Origin: Pelagibacteraceae bacterium BACL5 MAG-120820-bin39 | Lineage (GTDB): Bacteria; Pseudomonadota; Alphaproteobacteria; Pelagibacterales; Pelagibacteraceae | Direction of reading: 5' to 3' | Length of the DNA stretch: 6,200 bases | Assembly: GCA_001438335.1 (NCBI GenBank) | Contig: LIBV01000055.1 | Span: 1 to 6,200 of the forward strand | Part shown: positions 1-6,155 of the stretch, one piece after another | Position numbering within the stretch: the first letter of the stretch is position 1 | Layout: each line of letters opens with the position of its first letter | Notes under the pieces: generated by a model | The model's database searches: none | Told to the model about the DNA's origin: nothing | What the model saw: only the letters and a program-made list of their open reading frames with translations | Translations under genes and position numbers: made by a program

Positions 1-606
1 GAAATTTTGGATTTAGAACAGTTTGGAAAATCATTATTTATTGATGGAGAAATTCAAGTATCTGAAACGGATGAAAATTTATATAGCTCAACTTTTGTTG
101 AGGCAGGCCTTAAGTTAAATCAAAAAAATGATAGAGCAGCAATTATCGGTGGTGGTGATGGAGGGGTTGCAAGAGAATGTGTATCAAAAGGTTTTGGTTT
201 AATAGATTGGTATGAACTTGATCCTGAAGTAGTTGAAGTTTGCAACAAGCATCTTGGAGAGATAAGTAAAAAATCAACTGAAAAAAATTCAGTGCAATGT
301 ATCTGGGGAGATGCCTTTGAAAGTATTAAAAGTGCTAATGAAGACACTTATGATCAAATATTTATTGATTTAAATGATGACCAGTTTTGTATCGATCTTG
401 CTGCAAAAAATATGGATTCATTAGTTAGAATTTTAAAACCTAAAGGTGTAATCACAGCCCAGGTAGGCAGTCAGGACAAAAAACCTCAACAGGTTGAAAA
501 TTGGCTTAATGTTTTTAATCATTATTTTGGCAATACAAATTTATCTAGAGTTTATATTCCAAGCTTTGACTGTTCTTGGAATTTCTCATCTTCAATAAAT
601 CATTAA
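1..606 (+). CDS. Polyamine aminopropyltransferase-like protein (spermidine/thermospermine synthase fold), 5' partial
   Basis: The reading frame is open to the first base, and the protein begins inside the conserved N-terminal beta domain (FGKSLFIDGEIQ), so roughly 40-50 residues lie outside the window. A TTG at 7 is not a credible start. Numbering from the first codon, the Rossmann core shows the decarboxylated-SAM binding loop GGGDGG (50-55), the acidic end of beta-2 in YELDPEVV (E72, D74) and GDAF (103-106). The catalytic-loop position normally DSxDP or DLADP reads DLNDD (123-127), keeping both aspartates but losing proline. The usual DExxYHE substrate motif is DENLYSS (24-30), lacking His and Glu. 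The protein ends just after the segment equal to PSYP..W.FA..S, about 40 residues short of E. coli SpeE. The fold is clear. Normal spermidine synthase activity is doubtful and another transferase role is possible. It lies 60 bases upstream of the transport operon on the same strand. Confidence 0.8.
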   Translation, partial: EILDLEQFGKSLFIDGEIQVSETDENLYSSTFVEAGLKLNQKNDRAAIIGGGDGGVARECVSKGFGLIDWYELDPEVVEVCNKHLGEISKKSTEKNSVQCIWGDAFESIKSANEDTYDQIFIDLNDDQFCIDLAAKNMDSLVRILKPKGVITAQVGSQDKKPQQVENWLNVFNHYFGNTNLSRVYIPSFDCSWNFSSSINH

Positions 607-653
607 TTTTTTCTTTTTAAATCATAAAATTTGTGAAATAATTCTCCACAATT

Positions 654-660
654 AAAGGAG
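654..660 (+). promoter_or_regulatory. Strong Shine-Dalgarno site for the binding-protein gene
   Basis: AAAGGAG lies six bases before the ATG at 667 and fixes that start, which also gives a well-formed signal peptide. It is the best ribosome binding site in the window, as expected for an abundant periplasmic binding protein. Its GGAGAA (657-662) can pair with TTCTCC at 642-647 across a nine-base loop. An AATAAT at 637-642 is a possible -10 element, but no convincing -35 was found. Confidence 0.7.
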
Positions 661-666
661 AAAATA

Positions 667-1518
667 ATGAATATATTCAAAAAAACTATAATTTCAGTTT
701 TCGCTTCTTTATTTATAATCGGTAGTGTTAATGCTGATCAAATAAAGATTGGAACTGAAGGCGCTTATCCTCCGTGGAACTCTAAAGATGCATCTGGAAA
801 CCTTATTGGTTTTGAGGTTGAGTTAGCAAATGAACTTTGTGCAATTATGAAACATGAGTGTACAATTGTTGAACAAGATTGGGATGGAATGATCCCAGCA
901 TTATTAATGAGAAAATATGATGCGATCATGGCTGGTATGTCTATTACTGATGAAAGATTAAAAACAATTAATTTCTCACAAGGTTATGCAGATGAAGTTG
1001 CATCGCTTGCAGTAATAAAAGGTTCAGACCTTGAAGGTATGGATACCCCTGAAGGAATTAATTTATCTCTTGGTGGTTCAGAAGTTAAAAAAGCTCTTAA
1101 AACTATTACTTCAGCTTTAGCTGGAAAAACAGTTTGTACTCAAACAGGAACTATTCACCAAAACTTTTTAGAGTCAGGTGATGTTGGATCTGTAAATGTT
1201 AGAACTTACAAAACTCAAGATGAAGTAAACTTAGATTTAACTGCTGGAAGATGTGATGTAGCATTAGCTGCTGCAGTTGCGTTTACAGATTATGCAGATA
1301 AATCAGGTGAAGCGGTAGTTTTAGTTGGACCAACTTTATCAGGTGGTGCATTTGGTAATGGAGTTGGAGTTGGAATTAGAAAAGGTGGAGACGATGCTAT
1401 CGGTAAGAGAGATGCTCAACTTTTAAAAGATTTCAATAAAGCGATTGATAAAGCTCGAAAAGATGGAATTATTAGCAAACTTGCTATTAAACACTTCGGT
1501 TTCGACGCTTCTATGTAA
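667..1518 (+). CDS. ABC transporter periplasmic substrate-binding protein, octopine/nopaline/LAO class
   Basis: Periplasmic receptor (SBP_bac_3 family, PF00497) that would deliver an amino acid or opine-like ligand to the two permeases encoded next. A Sec signal peptide occupies residues 1-23, with two Lys, a hydrophobic core and likely cleavage SVNA|D. No lipobox cysteine is seen. Ligand-site positions aligned by eye to the LAO protein are E31, Y34, W72, A89-G90, S92 and R97; R97 is the Arg that grips the ligand carboxylate in this family. C58 and C65 match the LAO disulphide. The LAO Asp161 position, which binds the alpha-amino group, is A202 in ALAAAVA. A roughly 20-residue insertion around 120-150, the QTGTIH segment (159-164) and the GPTLSGG..G.GVGVGIR stretch resemble octopine-class rather than strict LAO/HisJ proteins. 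The family call is secure. Ligand identity (Arg, ornithine, opine or other) is inference. Confidence 0.9.
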   Translation: MNIFKKTIISVFASLFIIGSVNADQIKIGTEGAYPPWNSKDASGNLIGFEVELANELCAIMKHECTIVEQDWDGMIPALLMRKYDAIMAGMSITDERLKTINFSQGYADEVASLAVIKGSDLEGMDTPEGINLSLGGSEVKKALKTITSALAGKTVCTQTGTIHQNFLESGDVGSVNVRTYKTQDEVNLDLTAGRCDVALAAAVAFTDYADKSGEAVVLVGPTLSGGAFGNGVGVGIRKGGDDAIGKRDAQLLKDFNKAIDKARKDGIISKLAIKHFGFDASM

Positions 1519-1526
1519 TTAATTTA

Positions 1527-1560
1527 AGATTTGGCGGCTATATATTATAGTCGCCAATCT
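1527..1560 (+). promoter_or_regulatory. Intercistronic stem-loop between binding protein and first permease
   Basis: The arms 1527-1542 and 1546-1560 form 15 pairs, including a GGCG/CGCC core, one G-U wobble (G1537 with T1551) and one bulged T (1532), around a three-base TAT loop. No T-tract follows, so it is not a standard intrinsic terminator. It starts nine bases after the binding-protein stop and ends two bases before the permease ATG, filling the place where a Shine-Dalgarno site would sit. In known binding-protein operons, such hairpins protect the 3' end of the abundant upstream mRNA or lower permease expression. That role is inferred here from position. Confidence 0.75.
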
Positions 1561-1562
1561 AT

Positions 1563-2255
1563 ATGGAACTTCTTGCATTTGGAAAAACGGGTTGGGGAGA
1601 TGAGTTATTTTACGCAACTCTAATGACCATAGCTGTCTCTATTACAGCTATGTTGATTGGTTTTTTATTTGCATTAATTTTTACACCATTAAAACTTTCA
1701 AAATACAAATCACTAAATTTAATTGGAAATTTTTACACAACTGTAATCAGAGGTGTTCCTGAATTATTAGTTATTTATCTATTTTTCTTTGGTGGCAGTG
1801 GAGCCCTCATGTATGTTGCCTCAATATTCGGTTATTTTGAATATATTGAAATAAATGCTTTTATTACTGGCTCTTTAGCTATTGGAATTATTTCTGGTGC
1901 ATACTCAACAGAAGTTTTTCGTGGAGCAATTCAATCTATTGATAAAGGTCAATTTGAAGCCGCAAAAGTTTTAGGGGTAAGTAAGTTTGTTCAATTTTAT
2001 AAAATAATTCTTCCACAAATGTTAAGATTAGCTATTCCTAATTTAAGTAACGTTTGGCAAATAACTTTAAAAGATACCTCACTAATTTCTGTTACTGGTT
2101 TAGTTGAAATTATGAGACAATCTTATATTGCAGCTGGTTCGACACGTGATCCATTATTCTTTTATTCTTTTGCTGCAGTTTTATATTTATTACTTACTTA
2201 TTTAAGTATGAAAATAATTAATCGACTAGAAGCTAAATATAGCAGGGGGTATTAA
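1563..2255 (+). CDS. Polar amino acid/opine ABC transporter permease, HisQ/OccQ type
   Basis: Inner-membrane subunit of a type I ABC importer (BPD_transp_1, PF00528; HisQ/OccQ group), expected to pair with the permease encoded next. Hydrophobic segments lie at about 17-40, 66-88, 98-118, 158-180 and 198-219. The cytoplasmic EAA coupling loop that docks on the ATPase is intact: E132-A133-A134, G138, L150-P151. RGVPELL (63-69) is the usual pre-helix motif. The N-terminal MELLAFGKTGWGDEL matches the conserved start of HisQ-type proteins, supporting the ATG at 1563. No Shine-Dalgarno site precedes it because the stem-loop at 1527-1560 occupies that position, so translation may be weak or depend on ribosomes finishing the upstream gene. 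At 230 residues it has normal family length. The last base of its stop codon is the first base of the next start. Confidence 0.92.
   Translation: MELLAFGKTGWGDELFYATLMTIAVSITAMLIGFLFALIFTPLKLSKYKSLNLIGNFYTTVIRGVPELLVIYLFFFGGSGALMYVASIFGYFEYIEINAFITGSLAIGIISGAYSTEVFRGAIQSIDKGQFEAAKVLGVSKFVQFYKIILPQMLRLAIPNLSNVWQITLKDTSLISVTGLVEIMRQSYIAAGSTRDPLFFYSFAAVLYLLLTYLSMKIINRLEAKYSRGY
2244..2249 (+). promoter_or_regulatory. Shine-Dalgarno site of second permease, inside first permease gene
   Basis: AGGGGG lies five bases upstream of the ATG at 2255, within the last codons of the first permease. Together with the TAATG stop/start overlap this indicates translational coupling of the two membrane subunits, which suits equal production. 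Confidence 0.6.
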
Positions 2256-2929
2256 TGGATTTTGAATTAATGTTCACTAGCTTTCCTAAATTATTAGGGG
2301 CAACTGTAATTACATTAAAGCTTTTATCAGTTTCTTTAATAATTGGATTATTTATCGGTTTATTGTTTGCGATATTAAGAATGCACCAAAATATAATAGT
2401 GAACCGATTTGCCTATGGTTACTCTTATGTTTTTAGAGGAACACCATTGTTAGTTCAGATTTTTATTATTTATTTTGGTTTAGGACAAATAGAGTATTTG
2501 AGATCAACATTTTTATGGGTTGTTTTGAAAGAACCTTATTGGTGTGCAATCATTGCTTTTGCATTAAATACTGGAGCGTATACTTCTGAAATTTTAAGAT
2601 CAGCTTTTCAAACGATAAAACCTGGTATTATTGAAGCTGGTAAAAGTTTAGGAATACCTAGTAAAATTATTTTTTATAAAATACAAATTCCAATTGCTAT
2701 TAAACAATCTTTACCAGCATACGGTAATGAAATTATTTTAATGTTAAAAGGAACATCTTTAGCAAGTACGGTAACATTGATGGATCTAACAGGTGTTGCA
2801 AAATATATTATCTCAACTACCTTTAAACCTATCGAAGTTTTTATTGTTGCTGGTGGAATTTATTTATTTATGACCTTTTGTGTACATAATTTAATAAAAT
2901 TTTTAGAAAAAAAATTTAGTTATCAATAA
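2255..2929 (+). CDS. Polar amino acid/opine ABC transporter permease, HisM/OccM type
   Basis: Second inner-membrane subunit of the importer (PF00528; HisM/OccM group). Hydrophobic segments lie at about 13-41, 63-78, 95-115, 160-178 and 192-212. RGTPLLVQ (61-68) is the group signature. The EAA loop reads E127-A128-G129, G133 and I145-P146, and KGTSL (165-169) follows as in HisM relatives. At 224 residues it is full length. The start overlaps the upstream stop by one base and has its own AGGGGG ribosome site, so it is certainly in the same operon. The ATP-hydrolysing subunit normally encoded next (HisP/OccP) is not here. The next gene is a dioxygenase starting one base downstream. Confidence 0.92.
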   Translation: MDFELMFTSFPKLLGATVITLKLLSVSLIIGLFIGLLFAILRMHQNIIVNRFAYGYSYVFRGTPLLVQIFIIYFGLGQIEYLRSTFLWVVLKEPYWCAIIAFALNTGAYTSEILRSAFQTIKPGIIEAGKSLGIPSKIIFYKIQIPIAIKQSLPAYGNEIILMLKGTSLASTVTLMDLTGVAKYIISTTFKPIEVFIVAGGIYLFMTFCVHNLIKFLEKKFSYQ

Positions 2930-2930
2930 A

Positions 2931-3728
2931 GTGAAAAAAATTCTAAGCGATAAACAAATTACAGATTACCAAAAATTAGGAGTAATTGTTATAAAGGAAG
3001 TCTTTAAAGATTGGATTGATCCTCTAAAAAATGGATTTAATAAAGTTTTAGATGAACCAAGTATTCATGGCAGAGAAAACGTCACTAAAGGTAGTCCAGG
3101 TAGATTTTTTGAAGATTATTGTAATTGGCAAAGAATTTATGAATTTAAAGACTGTATTTTTAAATCACCCGCTGCTCAAATTATATCTGAAGCAACAGGT
3201 TCTAAATCTGTACAAATATTCCATGAACATATTTTTATAAAAGACCCTGGAACTCAAAAAGAAACTCCATGGCACCAGGATATGCCTTATTATTGCATTG
3301 AAGGTAATCAAACTGGAAGTTTTTGGATTCCCTTAGATAAAGTTGAAAAAAAAAATAATTTAAAACTAATATTAAGATCTCATCTATGGCCAAAGTTAAT
3401 AAGACCGACAAAATGGTCCACTGATAAATCTTGGTATGCTGAAGATGAAAGTTTTATGGAATTACCTGATTTAAAAGAAATAGAGGAAGATATTTTTATC
3501 CCAAATTTGGAAATAGGAGATGCTGTTTTGTTTAATTTTAAAATTGTACATGGCTCAGATGCTAATCTAACCTCTTTACAAAGAAGAGCTTTTTCTATGA
3601 GATTTATTGGCGATGACGTTAAATTTTTAAAAAGAAATGGGCCAACTTCACCACCCTTTGATGGAATTAATTTATTAACTGGTGAAAGAATGAGAACCGA
3701 TTGGTTTCCGGAAGTATTTAATAGTTAG
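2931..3728 (+). CDS. Fe(II)/2-oxoglutarate-dependent dioxygenase, phytanoyl-CoA dioxygenase (PhyH) family
   Basis: Predicted cytoplasmic oxygenase of the PhyH superfamily (PF05721), which couples 2-oxoglutarate decarboxylation to hydroxylation of a substrate. The iron triad is complete: H115-x-D117 in TPWHQDMPYY and distal H207 in IVHGSDAN. R218, eleven residues after H207, fits the 2-oxoglutarate-binding Arg. The tail RAFSMRFIGDD (219-229) and TSPPF (239-243) are typical of one large uncharacterised bacterial PhyH subgroup. The start is GTG at 2931, one base after the permease stop. It lacks a Shine-Dalgarno site, but the protein then begins LSDKQITDYQKLGVIVI, matching the family N-terminus. 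It is likely translated by coupling with the transporter. The context suggests it acts on the imported compound, but that is inference. Despite the name, phytanoyl-CoA is unlikely to be the substrate. It is full length at 265 residues. Confidence 0.88.
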   Translation: MKKILSDKQITDYQKLGVIVIKEVFKDWIDPLKNGFNKVLDEPSIHGRENVTKGSPGRFFEDYCNWQRIYEFKDCIFKSPAAQIISEATGSKSVQIFHEHIFIKDPGTQKETPWHQDMPYYCIEGNQTGSFWIPLDKVEKKNNLKLILRSHLWPKLIRPTKWSTDKSWYAEDESFMELPDLKEIEEDIFIPNLEIGDAVLFNFKIVHGSDANLTSLQRRAFSMRFIGDDVKFLKRNGPTSPPFDGINLLTGERMRTDWFPEVFNS

Positions 3729-4107
3729 TATATTCTTTAATTTCTTTAATTTTTGATCCAGTAAGATTATTAATTTCTAATTTTATATTTGCTCTATCAT
3801 CATTTAAAAAATGAACTTCTCTTGAAAGTTTAATAAATTTTTCTCCAAAATCTTTATCTTTTTCACATTGTCTTTTATCGTCTTCAATAACCCATAATTT
3901 TGCATTAATTTCTTTTAGTGAGCTGAATAATTCTTGAAGTTTTGAATTTGATTGAACATTTTTTTCTAATTGATTTTTTAAGATTGAATGCTCTGTGTTG
4001 ATAAATTCTAGCTTATCTGGATCTTTAATTTTATCTTGTTTAATTTCTAGAATAGATATTTTATCTAATAACTCACCAACTGATACTTCAACTATAATTT
4101 TATTCAT
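3718..4107 (-). CDS. DUF6165 family protein
   Basis: A 129-residue acidic/basic, cysteine-poor soluble protein with no signal peptide or membrane segment. It matches from memory the DUF6165 family through VSVGELLDKISILEIK (8-23), LWVIEDDKR..C (71-81), FGEKFI (87-92), NDDRANIK (102-109) and the closing LTGS.IKE..Y (115-127). Residues about 14-75 are heptad-like and probably a helical hairpin or coiled coil. No enzymatic residues can be assigned and the family's function is not known to me. Relatives are, as I recall, often found beside glycosyltransferases, which agrees with the divergent GT9 neighbour. Its 3' end overlaps the dioxygenase gene by 11 bases on the opposite strand. No Shine-Dalgarno site is seen; only a T-run precedes the ATG. 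Confidence 0.8.
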   Translation of the reverse strand: MNKIIVEVSVGELLDKISILEIKQDKIKDPDKLEFINTEHSILKNQLEKNVQSNSKLQELFSSLKEINAKLWVIEDDKRQCEKDKDFGEKFIKLSREVHFLNDDRANIKLEINNLTGSKIKEIKEYTNY

Positions 4108-4138
4108 AAAAAAAAATACTATGTTAAGTTGTTAAAAA
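4108..4138. promoter_or_regulatory. 31-base divergent intergenic region, possible back-to-back promoters
   Basis: The DUF6165 and GT9 start codons face away from each other across only 31 bases, so any promoters must overlap each other or the coding sequence. TACTAT at 4117-4122 (+) and TAGTAT (complement of 4116-4121) are weak -10 matches for the two directions. TGTTAA occurs twice, at 4122-4127 and 4130-4135. Neither start has a Shine-Dalgarno site, so leaderless or nearly leaderless transcripts are possible. Confidence 0.35.
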
Positions 4139-5080
4139 ATGTCTAATATTTTAATAATAAAACATGGCTCACTTGGAGATATAGCGCAAGCAAGTGGTGC
4201 TATTCAAGATATTTCTGAAAATCATTTAAATGATCAAATTCATATTCTAACCACTAAACCCTATTTAGAATTATTTAAAAAAAACCCCAATATTCATAAT
4301 GTTATTTTAGATAAAAGATTATCAAGATTTAATTTGATTTATTTATACCTTTTAATGAAAAATCTTAAAAAGTTTAAATTTACCAAAGTTTATGACCTAC
4401 AAAACTCTTCAAGAACCTCTTTTTATAAAAATATTTTATTTCCAAAATCTGGATCAAGTGAATGGTCAAGCTCATTAACCACTTTACCTAAAGATATAGT
4501 AAAAGAAGAATTTGATAAAAATCCAGTATTAGACCGGTTTGCTCACCAACTAAAAACTTCTAATTTAACAATTACTCATACGATGAATCCAAATTTTAGT
4601 TGGGCTTGTTCAGAGATTGATGAAATAAAAAAAAATTATAATTTAGAAAAATATATTCTTTTATTTCCATTTTGCTCAGAACATTTATTAATTAAAAGAT
4701 GGCCTTTTTATAATGAGTTAATTCAACTAATTAAAAATAAGTATAAAGATGAATTTAAAATTGTAACTGCACCAGGTCCTTCTGAAATTAAAAATTCTAA
4801 AGATTTTGACGCTGAACCAATTTTATTGAATAATAAATCTCTTAATATTTCACAACTTGCGACACTTATAAAGGATAGCGCTTTTGTAGTAGCTAACGAC
4901 ACAGGCCCAGCCCATATGGCCGCACATCTAAATTCAAAAGGAATAACTTTGTTTGGAGCACACACTACAGCACACAAAGTTAGCATTGAAAGAGAAAATT
5001 TTAAAGCTATTCAAGTAAATGATTTATACAAATTAAGTGCTGAAAAGGTATTTGAAAAACTAATTCAAAAAATTAATTAA
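4139..5080 (+). CDS. Glycosyltransferase family 9 protein (heptosyltransferase type)
   Basis: GT9 enzyme (PF01075, GT-B fold) related to LPS heptosyltransferases WaaC/WaaF, expected at the cytoplasmic face of the inner membrane building a surface glycan. The N-terminal acceptor domain begins ILIIKHGSLGDIAQASGAI; D14 corresponds to the catalytic Asp13 of WaaC. K186 in KRWP matches the conserved WaaC Lys that contacts donor phosphate. The donor loop NDTGPAHMAAHL is at 253-264 (D254, T255, G256, H259), followed by TLFGAHT. At 313 residues the length is normal. The donor need not be ADP-heptose, since this family varies. The ATG at 4139 places the first strand at once, as in relatives. The gene converges with the GT4 gene, overlapping it by eight bases, and diverges from DUF6165. 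Confidence 0.88.
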   Translation: MSNILIIKHGSLGDIAQASGAIQDISENHLNDQIHILTTKPYLELFKKNPNIHNVILDKRLSRFNLIYLYLLMKNLKKFKFTKVYDLQNSSRTSFYKNILFPKSGSSEWSSSLTTLPKDIVKEEFDKNPVLDRFAHQLKTSNLTITHTMNPNFSWACSEIDEIKKNYNLEKYILLFPFCSEHLLIKRWPFYNELIQLIKNKYKDEFKIVTAPGPSEIKNSKDFDAEPILLNNKSLNISQLATLIKDSAFVVANDTGPAHMAAHLNSKGITLFGAHTTAHKVSIERENFKAIQVNDLYKLSAEKVFEKLIQKIN

Positions 5081-5089
5081 TAATTTTTT
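5067..5089. terminator. A/T inverted repeat at convergent gene ends, possible bidirectional terminator
   Basis: AAAAAATTA (5067-5075) and TAATTTTTT (5081-5089) are perfect inverted arms of nine bases around a five-base loop, giving an A-tract, stem and T-tract layout on both strands. The stem has no G or C pairs, so termination would be weak. It covers the stop codons of the GT9 and GT4 genes, both inside the palindrome TTAATTAA at 5073-5080. Confidence 0.4.
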
Positions 5090-6155
5090 TATATTCTTCA
5101 ATAATTCTTGACCAATGAAACTTTGTTACAAAATTTTTAGCATTAGATCCGTATTCTAAATATTTTTTATTTTCCAACATTGTATTTATTGATGAATAAA
5201 TTTCGTCTAAACTATTCCCATCACAGATAAGACCTGTTTTTCCATTATCTATTGCATCAGAAGCGCCCCCATCTTTACCTCCAAGAGAAGGTATTCCATA
5301 CTGAGCAGCTTCGACATAAGCAATACCAAATCCTTCAACTGATGATTTGTGAATAACAGATGGCATTACGAAGATATTAGATTTTGCAATTAAGGCATTC
5401 TTTAAATTACTACTAATGTCTTTGAAAAACATAACTTGACCATTAAGATCTAGTTCTTTTACAAGTTTCTTAATATTACTTTCTTCATCACCATGGCCTA
5501 TGCAAATATAGACTATATCTGGATAAATTTGTTTTAGATTTCTAAGGGCCATGATTACTTTTTCGTGATTTTTTCTTTTATCAAATCTTGAAACAGTAAT
5601 TAATCTTGGTGTTTTTATTTTTAATAAACTTTCTACTTTATCAAGTGATTTTTGGTCTAATTCATCTGAAGGATCTACACCTGGATTAATCACAATAATT
5701 TTATTTTCAATAACTCCACACTCTATCGCTAATTTTTTTGTATATTCTGAATTAGCTATAACTTTTTCTACATTATTTAAGACATCTAAAATTCTTTTGT
5801 TAATACTTGAGCCTATTGAATGATTAATTTCTTTACCATGTATTAGACAGTATTTTTTCTTTGAGGTTTTAATCAATTCTAAACTTTTCCAATGGTCAGC
5901 TATTATTCCTTGAACCTTATTTTCTTTTAAATATTCATTTATTAATTGAGCTTTTCTAAACTTTCTAAGTAATTTAATTCCACCAACTCGTTCAATTGAA
6001 AATGTTGCTTGTTCATCAAATTTTTTATGTTCATTATGATAATCTGCAAAAACTTTAATTAGATAATTTTTAGAAAGTTCCCTGGATAGTCCCCAAACCA
6101 AACTTTGCATACCTCCTATTTCTGGAGGAAAATTTCTTGTTATTATTAAATACAT
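5073..6155 (-). CDS. Glycosyltransferase family 4 protein
   Basis: Retaining GT-B glycosyltransferase (PF13439 N-terminal and PF00534 C-terminal domains) that would add a nucleotide-sugar-derived residue to a lipid-linked or LPS-type glycan. The N-terminal domain opens YLIITRNFPPEIGGMQ, with the Gly-rich loop at 13-16 and H106-G107-x-E109 as in GT4 acceptor domains. The linker holds NSEYTK (135-140) and NPGVD (157-161). The donor domain has SRFDKRKNH with R190 and K195 for donor diphosphate, and the E-x7-E motif E274-GFGIAYV-E282, followed by the glycine-rich GGKDGGASDAI and a GKTGLI segment. At 360 residues it is complete. The ATG overlaps the stop of the upstream gene by one base, so the two are co-transcribed. 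Only a weak GTGGA precedes it. Donor and acceptor sugars cannot be told from sequence. Confidence 0.9.
   Translation of the reverse strand: MYLIITRNFPPEIGGMQSLVWGLSRELSKNYLIKVFADYHNEHKKFDEQATFSIERVGGIKLLRKFRKAQLINEYLKENKVQGIIADHWKSLELIKTSKKKYCLIHGKEINHSIGSSINKRILDVLNNVEKVIANSEYTKKLAIECGVIENKIIVINPGVDPSDELDQKSLDKVESLLKIKTPRLITVSRFDKRKNHEKVIMALRNLKQIYPDIVYICIGHGDEESNIKKLVKELDLNGQVMFFKDISSNLKNALIAKSNIFVMPSVIHKSSVEGFGIAYVEAAQYGIPSLGGKDGGASDAIDNGKTGLICDGNSLDEIYSSINTMLENKKYLEYGSNAKNFVTKFHWSRIIEEYKKIIN

Noticed and set aside
120..347. 75-codon open frame on the - strand
   Set aside because: It lies wholly opposite the conserved aminopropyltransferase core, and its protein resembles no family; it is a shadow frame.
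607..635. T-rich stretch after the aminopropyltransferase stop as an intrinsic terminator
   Set aside because: No convincing stem precedes the T-run, so there is no support beyond base composition.
3052..3240. 62-codon open frame on +
   Set aside because: It is inside the dioxygenase gene in another frame, with no ribosome site and no recognisable domain.
3346..3355. Run of ten A within the dioxygenase gene, a possible slippage or frameshift site
   Set aside because: The frame stays intact on both sides and the family motifs continue in register, so there is no sign of disruption; such runs are expected in AT-rich genomes.
3735..3752. Tandem duplication of CTTTAATTT
   Set aside because: Only two copies are present; it encodes IKEIKE at the DUF6165 C-terminus and is low-complexity coding sequence.
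4723..4986. 87-codon open frame on the - strand
   Set aside because: It is antisense to the GT9 donor domain, whose motifs are clearly on +.
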